Shown here in pieces: positions 1 to 8,034 of a DNA stretch of 64,000 nucleotides. This DNA comes from Streptomyces roseoverticillatus (GTDB lineage: Bacteria > Actinomycetota > Actinomycetes > Streptomycetales > Streptomycetaceae): NCBI RefSeq assembly GCF_000719265.1, contig NZ_JOFL01000014.1:1-64000 (forward strand), given 5' to 3'. Each line of letters begins with the position of its first letter. Positions within the stretch are counted from its first letter, which is position 1. The translations under genes and the position numbers were made by a program. The notes below the pieces were generated by a model. It made no database searches, was not told the DNA's origin, and saw only the letters and a program-made list of their open reading frames with translations.

Positions 1-95
1 GCGTAGACCGCCACACTGGCAATCCCGGCATCCCGGCACGCGCGAGCAACGCGGACAGCGATTTCGCCACGGTTGGCGATGAGCACCTTGCGCAC
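1..95 (-). CDS. acyl-CoA carboxylase biotin-carboxylase (alpha) subunit, N-terminal fragment
   Basis: Only the first 31 or so codons are inside the window; the gene continues past the left edge. The visible N-terminus begins [19 protein letters not shown], the hallmark start of biotin carboxylase domains in acetyl/propionyl-CoA carboxylase alpha chains, whose ATP-grasp domain carboxylates biotin on a BCCP domain. The GTG start at 95 follows a strong AAGGAGG ribosome site (104-110), and a TAAACT -10-like box lies at 122-127. Beta and epsilon carboxylase subunits and biotin ligase lie 8-10 kb away, so this is probably the alpha partner of that complex. The family call is firm; which paralogue it is cannot be told. 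Confidence 0.9.
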   Translation of the reverse strand, partial: MRKVLIANRGEIAVRVARACRDAGIASVAVY

Positions 96-484
96 GATGG
101 CTCCCTCCTTGAAACAAGGTGAGTTTAGGTACTGGCGACACTCTGTGCCGAGCCGACTCCCTAGGTGAGCTTGCCCACACGGAGCGTGAACCGGAGGCCG
201 TGTGCGCGCCAAAGTCCCCAGTTCTCCCACGGTACGCCGGGTATACGGGTCTCCGCCGACCTTTGGCTGTGGCGCAGCTCTCGAACCGCGGCGAGGAGCG
301 GGAAACCGCTTTCTTTGTTCAGTCCCTACGAACGGGTGGGCCAAAGTTTGCGGATCCGAGATCCGCGCCACGGGGTCGTCGCGCCCCTTGCCCCGGGATC
401 TACCCGTGAGTAGCGTCCTCCATGACGTCGTACCCGCGGTAACGCGCAGCAATCACCCGCACGGGGTGGTGGGAGGGATGGCGC
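96..484. other. intergenic region, no gene seen
   Basis: This 389-bp gap lies between the divergent carboxylase gene and a membrane-protein gene. The left part carries the carboxylase ribosome site and a TAAACT box. I see no convincing coding frame; the small open frames here have no recognisable protein features. Confidence 0.5.
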
Positions 485-952
485 ATGACTGCCTGGACGA
501 CCGGCCGGCGACGGACCGTCCGCTTCCGCCGGTCCGTCGCCGCCCTCGCAGCCCTCGCCCTCACCGTCGAGGGGCTCGGCATCGCCCTCATCAACTGGAT
601 CCTCGGCGTCGTCGTCCGCCGCCAGCGGATGTCCCTCGCGGGCAGCGATCCGGGGCTGATGTCCCTCGCCGCGTGGATCGCCGGCGGGCTCTTCGCCGTC
701 TACCTGCTCCTCTGCGCCTTCGTCGCCCTGCGCGCGGCCCTGCGCGACCGCCCGCCCCGTACGGCCGGGAGGATCCTGCTGATCACCTGCGGCGTCGTGC
801 ACGGCCTGCTGGGCGCGTTCTGCGTCGCCCTCGTCGGCTGGGGCGCGTTCGCGGCCGTCATGACCGTCCTCGCGCTGCTGATCTGCACGCTGCTGGCGTA
901 CGACCCGGAGGGGCGGGCTCAGAGCGCGGAAGCCGCCGTTCCGCCGCGCTGA
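485..952 (+). CDS. four-helix integral membrane protein of unknown function
   Basis: A 155-residue protein with an Arg-rich cytoplasmic N-terminus (about residues 7-16) and four hydrophobic segments at roughly 18-40, 60-85, 95-118 and 120-140. No enzymatic motif is visible and I do not recognise the family. The start sits next to GGGAGGGATGGCGC, a plausible ribosome site. Its 3' end overlaps the 3' end of the convergent IclR gene by 34 bp (919-952), so the two transcripts are antisense there. Real-gene confidence rests on the coherent membrane topology and typical codon use. Confidence 0.7.
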   Translation: MTAWTTGRRRTVRFRRSVAALAALALTVEGLGIALINWILGVVVRRQRMSLAGSDPGLMSLAAWIAGGLFAVYLLLCAFVALRAALRDRPPRTAGRILLITCGVVHGLLGAFCVALVGWGAFAAVMTVLALLICTLLAYDPEGRAQSAEAAVPPR

Positions 953-1686
953 TGCGCGGCCAACTTCGCCGCCTCCGCCGCCACGTGGCGCAAGGTGTCC
1001 GTCAGCTGAAGGCGCCGGCGGTGGAAGTCCTCCAGGGGCAGGGCCGCCGATACGGCCCTCAGGGAGCGGCCTGGCGCCGCGGCCGGTACGGGCACCGCCA
1101 CGCACGCCACTCCCGGCGCGCACTCCTCCACCTCCACGGCGACCCCCTCCCGCCGCACGCGCAGCAGCTCCGCGTCGAGGCGGGCCGGTGACGTGATCGT
1201 CCGCGGTGTGATCGCCCGCATCCCCGTACCGGTCAGGTAGCGCATCCGCGCGGCCCGCGGCAGCGCGGACAGCAGCACCTTGCCGTGGGCGGTGGCATGC
1301 CCGTCGAGGTCCCGGCCCACCGTGAAACCGCCGGTGGAGGGCACCGCGGAGTTCCCCGCGAGGACGGCGATGGCCCCGTCGCGGTACGTGCTGAAGTACG
1401 TGTCCGCGCCCGCCTCGCGCCGGGCGCGCAGGAGGAGGGCGTGCACGGCGTCGTCCAGCTGCATCTGCCGCTGGAACGCCTGGTGGAGTGCGGGTACGCG
1501 ATAGCCGAGCGCGTACCCGCCGGGGGTGCGGACCAGGTGGCCGCGGTCCGTCAGCGTGCCGAGGATCTCGTACACCGTGGAGAGGCTGTAGCCGAGCTGC
1601 CGGGCCAGCGCCTTGGCGGGCACGGGGCCGCTTGCCGCGGCTACGGCGTCCAGGACGTCCAGGGCGCGGTCCACGGACTGGGACAT
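919..1686 (-). CDS. IclR-family transcriptional regulator
   Basis: A 255-residue regulator. Residues 1-60 form the winged helix-turn-helix typical of IclR proteins (MSQSVDRALDVLDAVAAASG, then a recognition helix around YSLSTVYEILGTLTDRG), and the rest is the C-terminal effector domain with the GKVLLSALP stretch common to the family. The ATG at 1686 matches IclR N-termini; a longer in-frame extension upstream crosses the neighbouring gene and lacks family similarity. It lies 80 bp downstream of and in the same direction as the PfpI gene, and a perfect 12-bp inverted repeat fills the gap, suggesting autoregulation. The effector is unknown. Confidence 0.92.
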   Translation of the reverse strand: MSQSVDRALDVLDAVAAASGPVPAKALARQLGYSLSTVYEILGTLTDRGHLVRTPGGYALGYRVPALHQAFQRQMQLDDAVHALLLRARREAGADTYFSTYRDGAIAVLAGNSAVPSTGGFTVGRDLDGHATAHGKVLLSALPRAARMRYLTGTGMRAITPRTITSPARLDAELLRVRREGVAVEVEECAPGVACVAVPVPAAAPGRSLRAVSAALPLEDFHRRRLQLTDTLRHVAAEAAKLAAHQRGGTAASAL

Positions 1687-1692
1687 GGGTGT

Positions 1693-1754
1693 ACGGGGTT
1701 CCCTTCGGGCGGATCCGGCTGACGGACCTACCAGCCTCGCACAGGGAACCCCGT
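1693..1754. promoter_or_regulatory. 12-bp inverted repeat upstream of iclR
   Basis: ACGGGGTTCCCT at 1693-1704 is mirrored exactly by AGGGAACCCCGT at 1743-1754, with 38 bp between. It starts 7 bp upstream of the IclR start codon and ends 13 bp from the PfpI stop. Either a paired operator for the IclR protein or an RNA hairpin between the two genes would fit; the sequence cannot decide. Confidence 0.55.
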
Positions 1755-1766
1755 GGGCGGCGGGCG

Positions 1767-2333
1767 CTAGCTCTTGACCGGCGCCTGCTCCCGCAGCAGC
1801 TCCACGAAGGCGCGCATCCACGCGGGCTGGTCGTTCCAGGCGCGGGCCGACACCATGTTCCCGTCGACGACGGCCTCCGCGTCCACGAACGTGCCGCCCG
1901 CGAGCTGGACGTCCGGCCTGCAGGCGGGCCAAGCAGCGGTGCGGCGGCCCTTGAGGACGCCCAGCGGCGTCAGGGCGGTCACGGCGTGGCAGATGTGAGC
2001 GATGGGCCTGTTGTGCGCGAAGAACCACTTGATGATCCGCTGGAAGTCCGGATCCAGCCGCAGGAACTCCGGCGCGCGGCCGCCGGGGATGACGACCGCG
2101 GCGTAGTCGGAGGGGTTCACGTTCGCCAGCGCGACGTCCGCGGGCCAGCTGTGGCCGAGCTTCTCCGTGTACGTGTCGAAGCTCGCGACGAAGTCGTGCA
2201 CGACGAACTGGAGCTGCTTCACGGTGGGGGCGGCGATGTCCACCTCGTAGCCCTCCTCCAGCAGGCGCTGGTAGGGGTACAGGACCTCCAGGTCCTCGGC
2301 GGCGTCTCCGGTGGTGATCAGGATCCTCGGCAT
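1767..2333 (-). CDS. DJ-1/PfpI-family protein
   Basis: A 188-residue single-domain DJ-1/PfpI protein. It shows the core fold order of the family: an N-terminal strand MPRILITTGD with an acidic residue near position 15, VVIPGG around 80-85, and the nucleophile elbow AHICHAVTAL with the reactive cysteine near position 114 followed by His. Members act as amidases, glyoxalases, chaperones or protein/nucleic-acid repair factors, so the substrate is open. The length is typical. It is probably co-transcribed with the IclR gene downstream. The upstream AGCGAGGAGCC is a good ribosome site for the ATG at 2333. Confidence 0.9.
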   Translation of the reverse strand: MPRILITTGDAAEDLEVLYPYQRLLEEGYEVDIAAPTVKQLQFVVHDFVASFDTYTEKLGHSWPADVALANVNPSDYAAVVIPGGRAPEFLRLDPDFQRIIKWFFAHNRPIAHICHAVTALTPLGVLKGRRTAAWPACRPDVQLAGGTFVDAEAVVDGNMVSARAWNDQPAWMRAFVELLREQAPVKS

Positions 2334-2509
2334 GGCTGGCTCCTCGCTCCTCGGGGGATGGAGTCGTTGGCTCTACCGGAATATGCACCTTGACATGTCC
2401 CAGGAAACGTGACCGGGCGAGGTGGGTGATGGTGAGGGTGGGGTGCGTGGGGCTCCACGGGCCCTGCGACGGGCCGGTGTTCCTCAACTGTTGACGACGG
2501 TTGAGGTAC

Positions 2510-2796
2510 CCGCCGCGCGGGCGGATCGTCGCCCCGTGGGGCGGCGGCCTGTTCCACTACAGCTTCGCCGTCCTCGACGTCTCCGACGGGCGTGCCGAAG
2601 GCCGCTTCACCGGAAACCCGGCGTTCATGCACACCCGCAGCCGCCCCGGCGGCGGGGGCGCCTGCGGGACTTCCTCCACCACGAGCACGACGGCGCCCCC
2701 GGCCGCGACCGTGCGGGGCTTGTCGTCGACGGTGCGGGGGAGCGGGTCTGGCTGGACGACCCCGGCAACGTCATCGCGAGCATGCCGCGTAGCTGA
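2510..2796 (+). pseudogene. frameshifted C-terminal remnant of a PCMT-like methyltransferase
   Basis: Two frames must be joined to read a coherent protein. About 2510-2650 reads GRIVAPWGGGLFHYSFAVLD and onward to a NPAFM segment. After a frame change near 2640-2665 it continues through RGRLRDFLHHEHDG and ends VWLDDPGNVIASMPRS at 2796. This resembles the C-terminal half of the protein-L-isoaspartate-type methyltransferases that sit beside XRE/DUF397 genes in Streptomyces. The N-terminal SAM-binding half is absent. Its end overlaps the DUF397 gene on the other strand (2771-2796). Family assignment is from motif memory, so it is moderate. Confidence 0.55.
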
Positions 2797-3037
2797 GGAA
2801 GGTCGACCAGGCGGGGAGGCCCACGGTGAGGGTGGGGCCGGTGGGGTTCTTGGAGTCGCGTATGTGGACCCCTTGTATGTGGACCGGGGCCCGGTTTGGG
2901 CGTCTGGCGACCTCCAGGCAGTTGCCGCCGCTGGGGTCGCTGTGGCTCGACTTGCGCCAATCGGCCGCGACTTCGACGCAGTGGCCGCCGCTGTCGTCGC
3001 TGTAGCTGGACTTGTGCCATTGCAAGGCCGTGCTCAT
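2771..3037 (-). CDS. DUF397-domain protein with duplicated motif
   Basis: An 88-residue protein with two tandem DUF397 cores: WHKSSYSDDSGGHCVEVA at about 7-24 and WRKSSHSDPSGGNCLEVA at about 27-44. DUF397 proteins are small actinomycete proteins nearly always encoded with a DUF5753 HTH regulator and thought to bind or antagonise it (BldB-like or antitoxin-like roles). The ATG overlaps the stop of the upstream regulator as ATGA (3034-3037), so translation is coupled. The C-terminal 30 residues beyond the domain are longer than usual and lie opposite the methyltransferase remnant. Confidence 0.88.
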   Translation of the reverse strand: MSTALQWHKSSYSDDSGGHCVEVAADWRKSSHSDPSGGNCLEVARRPNRAPVHIQGVHIRDSKNPTGPTLTVGLPAWSTFLSYAACSR

Positions 3038-3867
3038 AGTTCTCCCGCCAACCGCTTGACGAAGCCCAGCGATTCATCTGGGCCGAGAGCCTGCGCGCGG
3101 ATCTTCGCATAGAGGTGGAAGTGACGGGTCACCTCGGCCGGTTCGCTGAGCAGATTGCTGGTGCCCTGTACTTCCAAGTAGACCATCATGCGGTGGTCTG
3201 GGGACTGTACGAGTTGCATCGTCCCCCTGGCGCCGGCGTGCCGCCCTCGCAGTCCACGGTCCATGGGTAGTACTTGAATGCAGACGTTCGGCCGCTCCGA
3301 GCAGTCGATGAGGTGGCTCAGCTGCCCGCGCATGATGTCCCAGCTTCCGAACGGGCGGCTTAGCGTCGACTCTTCGAGGATCAACTCGATCAACGCCGTA
3401 GGCTCGCGGTCGAAGACTGCCTTGCGCGCCATTCGGGCTGCGACCAATTCCTCCACTGTGGACTCCGGTAGCGGTGGATATCCGCCGCTGATGAGTGCCC
3501 GTGCGTAGTCCTCCGTCTGAAACAGTCCGTCGATCACGAAGTTCTGATACGTGCAGAGCGTCAGCGCCTGCTGTTCCAGCCGCGCGAAGTCCTTGAAGTG
3601 CGTCGGGTACTTGTCCAGCCGTACGTACTTCTTCGCCGCCTTGAAGATGCCCATCCCGCTGCCGATGGCATTCTCCAGGCCGTCCAGCATCTGCTCGGTC
3701 GCAGGCTGCGCGCCTGTCTCCAACGCGCTGATGGCCGACCCCGTGTAGCCGATCTGCGCCCCCAGCTCCTCCTGTGTCATGCCCGCGAGCTTGCGCAGCA
3801 ACCGTGTGATATCGGACGTGAGTTGCGCCGCCGTCGACGCCCGGTCCTTGTTCTCCTGGCTCGCCAT
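3034..3867 (-). CDS. XRE helix-turn-helix regulator with DUF5753 domain
   Basis: A 277-residue regulator: N-terminal XRE HTH (about residues 20-75, with LAGMTQEELGAQIGYTGSAI as the helix-turn-helix) followed by a DUF5753 domain, marked by the LCTYQNFVIDGLFQTEDYAR and QVLPMDRG segments. This is the standard partner of DUF397 proteins; several family members control development or antibiotic production in Streptomyces. I chose the ATG at 3867 (MASQENKD) because it starts just before the HTH; a start 13 codons earlier is possible. It forms an ATGA-coupled operon with the DUF397 gene and is divergent from the next gene. Confidence 0.93.
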   Translation of the reverse strand: MASQENKDRASTAAQLTSDITRLLRKLAGMTQEELGAQIGYTGSAISALETGAQPATEQMLDGLENAIGSGMGIFKAAKKYVRLDKYPTHFKDFARLEQQALTLCTYQNFVIDGLFQTEDYARALISGGYPPLPESTVEELVAARMARKAVFDREPTALIELILEESTLSRPFGSWDIMRGQLSHLIDCSERPNVCIQVLPMDRGLRGRHAGARGTMQLVQSPDHRMMVYLEVQGTSNLLSEPAEVTRHFHLYAKIRAQALGPDESLGFVKRLAGEL

Positions 3868-3989
3868 TCCCGACCCCCGCCTTCCACTGCACTCAACTGC
3901 GCTCAAGACGCGTTCGACTGCGGCGCACCGTTAACGTGCGTCCACGCTCCGTGATGGAAAACCTAGCCGCCTGCGGTGATGCTCGTCAC

Positions 3990-4418
3990 ATGAATCAGCA
4001 AGCCCACATGGCCGAAATCGAGTGGCTGCCCGCTTCCGGTCACCAACTCCGTAAAACCGGCGTCCACTTCGACGCCGTCCGCGTCCCCGGCGGCGACGGC
4101 CGCCGTCTGGCCAATGCCATGGCCATGCTCACCCGCGGCCGGCCCGGTCCGATCATCGCGGAAGCGAACAACGGCGAGGCCATGTACTTCCTCCTCAACC
4201 CCGGAAGTACGTCCGGCCGCTCATGGCCGAAGGGCGTCACTCGGCTCGACTACGTACTCATTCCCGCGCTGTACGGCGCCACATGGCCGCTCTCGTGGTG
4301 GTGTAAGCCCACCGCGGACGGCAGGCTCGTGCACACACTTCTCCTGCTCAGCACGGCCCGTGCATTTCTGGGGAGCGCCCCCCGAGTGGCGGAAGGAATG
4401 GTGACCGAGGCGCGGTGA
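3990..4418 (+). CDS. hypothetical protein divergent from the XRE/DUF397 operon
   Basis: A protein of about 142 residues (MNQQAHMAEIEWLPASGHQL at its start) with no family I can name. Visible features are a globular soluble composition and a Trp-rich segment LYGATWPLSWWCKP near the middle. Proteins of this type often accompany XRE-DUF397 pairs in Streptomyces, which is inference from context. No clear ribosome site distinguishes the starts at 3990, 4008 or a GTG at 3936. It is divergent from the regulator, with about 120 bp for shared control. Confidence 0.65.
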   Translation: MNQQAHMAEIEWLPASGHQLRKTGVHFDAVRVPGGDGRRLANAMAMLTRGRPGPIIAEANNGEAMYFLLNPGSTSGRSWPKGVTRLDYVLIPALYGATWPLSWWCKPTADGRLVHTLLLLSTARAFLGSAPRVAEGMVTEAR

Positions 4419-4434
4419 CCTCGTTGTGGCGGTC

Positions 4435-4731
4435 ATGATGAAGCGCATCGTTTCTGTCGCCGTCCTCAGCGGCGCCGCTCTCGCCCTGACCGCCACTGCC
4501 GCCTCGGCGGCCCCGATGCCTCAGCCGCCCGTCTCCCACTCCGGGAGCGTCGTCGCCCCGCCCGTCGCCCCGTCGGACGGCATGGACGCGAAGCCGCCGA
4601 CGAGCATCTACCCGGACGGCACGAACCAGCTCAACAAGCTGAACCAGCTCAACCAGCTGGGGCAGGCGTCCCAGGCGCTCGACCCGGTGCTCGGGATCCT
4701 CGCGCCGGTGACCGGTCTGCTGCCGATGTAG
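4435..4731 (+). CDS. small secreted protein
   Basis: A 98-residue protein with a clear Sec signal peptide: MMKR, a hydrophobic core VSVAVLSGAALALTATA, and an ASA-A cleavage site near residue 27. The mature part is Pro/Ser-rich and then carries a short Asn-Leu repeat (NQLNKLNQLNQLGQ) and a hydrophobic C-terminus. I know of many anonymous Streptomyces secreted proteins like this, with no assigned role. Its stop codon lies inside a palindrome shared with the convergent maf stop. Confidence 0.75.
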   Translation: MMKRIVSVAVLSGAALALTATAASAAPMPQPPVSHSGSVVAPPVAPSDGMDAKPPTSIYPDGTNQLNKLNQLNQLGQASQALDPVLGILAPVTGLLPM

Positions 4732-4743
4732 CGAGCGGGCTCG

Positions 4744-5349
4744 CTAGGCCCACAGGTCCGTGATCCGGACCCCGAGCTCGGCGAGGAGCTTGCGCAGCAT
4801 GGGCAGGGACAGGCCGACGACGTTCCCGTGGTCGCCCTCGATGCCCTCGATGAAGGGGGCGGAGCGGCCGTCGAGGGTGAAGGCGCCCGCGACGTACAGC
4901 GGCTCACCCGTCGCGACGTACGCGGCGATCTCGGCGTCGGAGGGGTCGCCGAACCGCACGGTCGTGGAAGCGGTCGCCGACACCCGGCGGCCCGTGGCCG
5001 TGTCGATGATGCAGTGGCCGGTCCGGAGGATCCCGGACCGGCCGCGCATCGACTTCCAGCGGGCGGTGGCGTCCTCGGCGTCCGCGGGCTTGCCCAGGGC
5101 CTGACCGTCCAGCTCCAGGACGGAGTCGCAGCCGATGACCAGCGCCCCGGCCGCTTCCGGCCGGGCGGCGACCGCGTCGGCCTTGGCCTCGGCGAGGACG
5201 CGGGCGAGCTCGCCGGGCGTGGCGGCCGTCAGCGCGTCCTCGTCGACACCACTTACGCAAACCTCGGGGTCGAGCCCGGCGGCCTTGAGCAGGCCGAGGC
5301 GGGCGGGGGACTGGGAGCCGAGGACGAGACGGCGGCGCTGAGCGGTCAT
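4744..5349 (-). CDS. maf: Maf-family nucleoside triphosphate pyrophosphatase
   Basis: About 201 residues. Family signatures are the N-terminal [19 protein letters not shown] (the S-x-SPxR motif that binds the nucleotide phosphates) and a central [15 protein letters not shown] in the region carrying the catalytic Asp. Maf proteins hydrolyse dTTP, UTP or modified NTPs and are linked to septum control. The ATG at 5349 is favoured; an in-frame ATG three codons earlier (5358) is also possible. It lies downstream of the PBP gene on the same strand. Confidence 0.92.
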   Translation of the reverse strand: MTAQRRRLVLGSQSPARLGLLKAAGLDPEVCVSGVDEDALTAATPGELARVLAEAKADAVAARPEAAGALVIGCDSVLELDGQALGKPADAEDATARWKSMRGRSGILRTGHCIIDTATGRRVSATASTTVRFGDPSDAEIAAYVATGEPLYVAGAFTLDGRSAPFIEGIEGDHGNVVGLSLPMLRKLLAELGVRITDLWA

Positions 5350-5390
5350 GCCCGCCATCGTAGACAACCCCGCGGGTGATCCCCGGGCCC

Positions 5391-6854
5391 TTACTTCTTG
5401 ACGATGGCCTCCATGACCTTCTTCGCGATCGGGCCGGCGAGCGCGCCGCCGTGGATCTCGTCGCGGTCGATGCCGGAGCCGTCGGGGTCGATGAAGACGG
5501 CGACGGCGACGGGGGAGCCGTCGGCCTGCTTGGCGTAGGAGACGAACCAGGCGTACGGGAGCTTCTCGTTGTTGACGCCGTGCTGCGCCGTGCCGGTCTT
5601 GGCGCCGACGGTGACGCCGTCGATGAGGGCCGCCTTGCCGGTGCCGTTCTTGGCGGTGTTCTCCATCATCTGCTGGACCTTCTTCGCCGTGTCGGCGGAG
5701 ACGGCCTGGGACATCTGCTCGGGCTTGTGCTTCTCCAGCGTGTTCAGGTTCGGGTCGCGGAGCTCCTCGACGAGGTACGGCTTCATGAGCTTGCCGTCGT
5801 TGGCGAGGGCGGCGGTCATCATCGCGATCTGCAGCGGGGTGCTGTCGAGGCTGCCCTGGCCCATGCCGGTGAGGGCGGTCTGCGGGCGGTCGAGGTTCTT
5901 GGGGTAGATGCTCTCGACGGTGCCGTTGGGGATGAAGAGGTCCTTGTTGTTGAACCCGAACTTCTCCGCGGTCTCCCGCATCTTGTCCTTGCCCAGCTTG
6001 TCGGCCAGGTCGAGGAAGACGTTGTTGCAGGACCACTGGAGGCCGGCCATCAGGGAGCCGTTGACGCACTCGTCGGTCTGGACGTCGTTGCGGACCTTGG
6101 TGGTGCTCAGCGGCAGCGGGTACGGGACGGGGGCGCTGCCCTTGGCGTTGATGTCGGTGACGATGCCGTGTTCGAGGGCCGCCGCGGCGGTGAGGATCTT
6201 GAAGGTGGAGCCCGGGGGGTAGCGCTCCTTGATCGCCCGGTTGACCAGCGGCTTGTCCTTGTCGGCCTCCAGCTTCTTGTACTCCTCCTGGTCCTTGAGC
6301 GTGTTGCCCGAGAAGACCGAGGGGTCGTAGGAGGGGGTGGAGGCGAGGGCGAGGATCTTGCCCGTGCGCGGGTCGAGGGCGACGACGGCCCCCTTGTACT
6401 TGCCGAGGCCCTTGAACGCGGCTTCCTGCGCCTTGGGGTCGATGGTCGTCACCACGTCGCCGCCGTGGGGCTTCTTGCCGGTGAGCATGTCGGTGGTGCG
6501 CTGCAGGAACAGCTTGTCGTCGGTGCCGCTGAGCAGCTTGTTGTTGACGAATTCGAGCTGGCTGTTGCCGTAGAGCTGCGAGGAGTAGCCGGTGACGGGG
6601 GCGTACATCTCGCCGTCCTTGAACGTGCGCTTGTACTTGTAGTCACCCGTGGTCTCCGAGGAGCCCGTGATGGGCTGGCCGCCGACGATGATGTTGCCGC
6701 GCGGCTGGGCGAAGGAGGCGATCTTCACCCGCTTGTTGTCCTTGTGGTTGGACAGCTCGTCGCTGCGGACGAACTGGACCCAGGTCGCCTGGACCAGCAG
6801 CGCCAGGACCAGCACTCCGACAAAGACGGATATGTGGCGCACGGGCTTGTTCAT
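5391..6854 (-). CDS. class B penicillin-binding protein (transpeptidase)
   Basis: A 487-residue bitopic membrane protein. There is a short cytoplasmic start, one transmembrane helix (about 8-27), a non-catalytic dimerisation/pedestal region, and a C-terminal D,D-transpeptidase domain from about 155. All three penicillin-binding motifs are intact: S216-T-F-K219, S275-C-N277 and K419-T-G-T422. It cross-links peptidoglycan outside the membrane. The ATG at 6854 has a GGGGAG ribosome site; the GTG at 6866 overlaps that site and is less likely. It is not beside a SEDS glycosyltransferase gene here, so the partner is unknown. Confidence 0.93.
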   Translation of the reverse strand: MNKPVRHISVFVGVLVLALLVQATWVQFVRSDELSNHKDNKRVKIASFAQPRGNIIVGGQPITGSSETTGDYKYKRTFKDGEMYAPVTGYSSQLYGNSQLEFVNNKLLSGTDDKLFLQRTTDMLTGKKPHGGDVVTTIDPKAQEAAFKGLGKYKGAVVALDPRTGKILALASTPSYDPSVFSGNTLKDQEEYKKLEADKDKPLVNRAIKERYPPGSTFKILTAAAALEHGIVTDINAKGSAPVPYPLPLSTTKVRNDVQTDECVNGSLMAGLQWSCNNVFLDLADKLGKDKMRETAEKFGFNNKDLFIPNGTVESIYPKNLDRPQTALTGMGQGSLDSTPLQIAMMTAALANDGKLMKPYLVEELRDPNLNTLEKHKPEQMSQAVSADTAKKVQQMMENTAKNGTGKAALIDGVTVGAKTGTAQHGVNNEKLPYAWFVSYAKQADGSPVAVAVFIDPDGSGIDRDEIHGGALAGPIAKKVMEAIVKK

Positions 6855-6990
6855 GGTGTGACGCACTCCCCGGTTCGCGGCATTTCACTAGCGATGATGC
6901 GGGTGGGGAGGATTTGGTTGCAGGTCCCCTGTAACTGTGGGTTTCCTGTGCCTGGTGGGGTGCCCGGTGGGGTGCCTGAGTGCGGGGAGG

Positions 6991-7128
6991 TCAGTGCAGG
7001 CCGAGGATGATGAACGCCGCGATCATGCCGATCGCGAGTACGAGACCGGCCCGGCGGAGCATCGCCTGCGCCTCGCGCAGCTCCTCGGGGGGCTCGTTCG
7101 ATGGATCCGACCACAGCATCGGATCCAT
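6991..7128 (-). CDS. 45-residue single-pass membrane protein
   Basis: The protein begins MDPMLWSDPSNEPPEELREA, continues QAMLRRAG and ends in a hydrophobic helix (LVLAIGMIAAFIILGLH). Features are an acidic, Pro-rich head, a short amphipathic RE-AQ-MLRR stretch and one C-terminal transmembrane segment. I recall very similar short proteins being conserved across Streptomyces and annotated as a morphogenic membrane protein of the Mmp type; I am not certain of that name. It lies between the PBP gene and the carboxylase subunit genes, reading the same way as both. Confidence 0.75.
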   Translation of the reverse strand: MDPMLWSDPSNEPPEELREAQAMLRRAGLVLAIGMIAAFIILGLH

Positions 7129-7178
7129 CGTGGCGTGAGCGGGCTGTTACCGCCTGAGTACCCGTACTCAGCTTGGCG

Positions 7179-7781
7179 TCAGGACTTTCCGCGGCGGCGC
7201 CGCAGAGCGATGGTTCCTGCGATCACCAGCACGGCCGCCGCGCCGCCCGCGGCCAGGGCCGGGCCCCGCCAGGAGCTCTCGTCCTCTTCGGGGTCCGCCT
7301 GCGTGATGGTGAACGTCCAGGGCTCCTCGTCCGCTTCCGGGGTCGCGGCGCCGGCGCTGCCCCGGGCGGTGATGGTGAACGTCTTCGTCAGCTGACCGCA
7401 GCCGCCGTGGCTGGTGAGCGTGGCGTACTGCGGCCCCGGCCCGGCCCCCGCCCTGATCTTCGCCTTCCCCGTGTACTGGCGGCCCGCGAAGGTGAGGACG
7501 GCCGGCCGCTCGAAGGCCGCCGACATGACGGTCACCGTCTTCTCGCCGGTGTCCATCCACTCGTCCAGCCAGTCGACCTCGACCTCCTCCCCCTGCCCGA
7601 CCTCGGCCCTGTCGAGCGACAGCGTGGCGGACGGGGGGTAGTAGTCGAGCGGCTTCCGCTCGCACTCGCGCGGGCGTTCGCCGGCCGCGGCCGGTGGGGC
7701 CGCGGCCGACCCCAGCCCCAGCCCCAGCCCGAGGGCCAGGGCGAGGGCGGCGGACAGGGACGAAGTCGAACGAAGATTCAC
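7179..7781 (-). CDS. secreted, C-terminally membrane-anchored protein
   Basis: About 200 residues from a GTG at 7781 (NLRSTSSLSAALALALGLGL). It has a signal peptide rich in Ala-Leu-Gly, a mature beta-rich domain with few Cys, and a C-terminal anchor: SSWRGPALAAGGAAAVLVIA followed by RRRRGK. No LPXTG motif is visible. The topology suggests an Ig-like extracellular domain tethered to the membrane. The start is uncertain because no ribosome site is evident upstream; the stop of the epsilon subunit gene lies only 8 bp upstream (7790), so it may be translated from the carboxylase transcript. Confidence 0.7.
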   Translation of the reverse strand: MNLRSTSSLSAALALALGLGLGLGSAAAPPAAAGERPRECERKPLDYYPPSATLSLDRAEVGQGEEVEVDWLDEWMDTGEKTVTVMSAAFERPAVLTFAGRQYTGKAKIRAGAGPGPQYATLTSHGGCGQLTKTFTITARGSAGAATPEADEEPWTFTITQADPEEDESSWRGPALAAGGAAAVLVIAGTIALRRRRGKS

Positions 7782-7789
7782 ATGTACGA

Positions 7790-8002
7790 CTATGACGGCC
7801 AGTACGTCGTGCGCCACGCCCTGGGGCCCGGCCTCGCCATCCGGGCCGCGGCCAGGCGCCGCGCCGGCGCCGACCACTCCGGGCGGTCCTCACCCGCCGC
7901 CGGCGCGGCGGCGGCATCGCCCGCCGCCGCGCGGGCCCGGACCACCGCCAGGGCGGCGGCGAGCTCCTCGGGGGTCGGGTTGCCCCGTACTACCTTGATC
8001 AC
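7790..8002 (-). CDS. pccE: acyl-CoA carboxylase epsilon subunit
   Basis: A 70-residue protein starting VIKVVRGNPTPEELAAALAV, the defining motif of the actinomycete carboxylase epsilon subunit, which bridges alpha and beta subunits of the propionyl/acetyl-CoA carboxylase and stimulates activity. The rest is Ala/Pro-rich, ending in WSAPARRL and a Trp-containing tail as is usual. The GTG at 8002 has a GGGAGG ribosome site six bases away. It lies 32 bp downstream of pccB in the same direction, so the two are an operon. Confidence 0.92.
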   Translation of the reverse strand: MIKVVRGNPTPEELAAALAVVRARAAAGDAAAAPAAGEDRPEWSAPARRLAAARMARPGPRAWRTTYWPS

Positions 8003-8034
8003 CGGACGCCTCCCGGAGGGACCTAGAGGGATAC

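Noticed and set aside
202..1191. 329-codon plus frame across the left intergenic gap and the membrane protein
   Set aside because: It is Arg/Pro-rich shadow sequence overlapping two better-supported genes in other frames.
919..2487. Long minus frame continuing upstream of the IclR start through the PfpI gene
   Set aside because: The upstream part has no similarity to a protein domain and is the antisense shadow of PfpI coding; the IclR N-terminus begins cleanly at 1686.
5376..7010. 544-codon plus frame opposite the PBP gene
   Set aside because: Val/Gly/Leu/Arg-rich antisense of a high-GC gene, a common artefact; the PBP on the other strand has all catalytic motifs.
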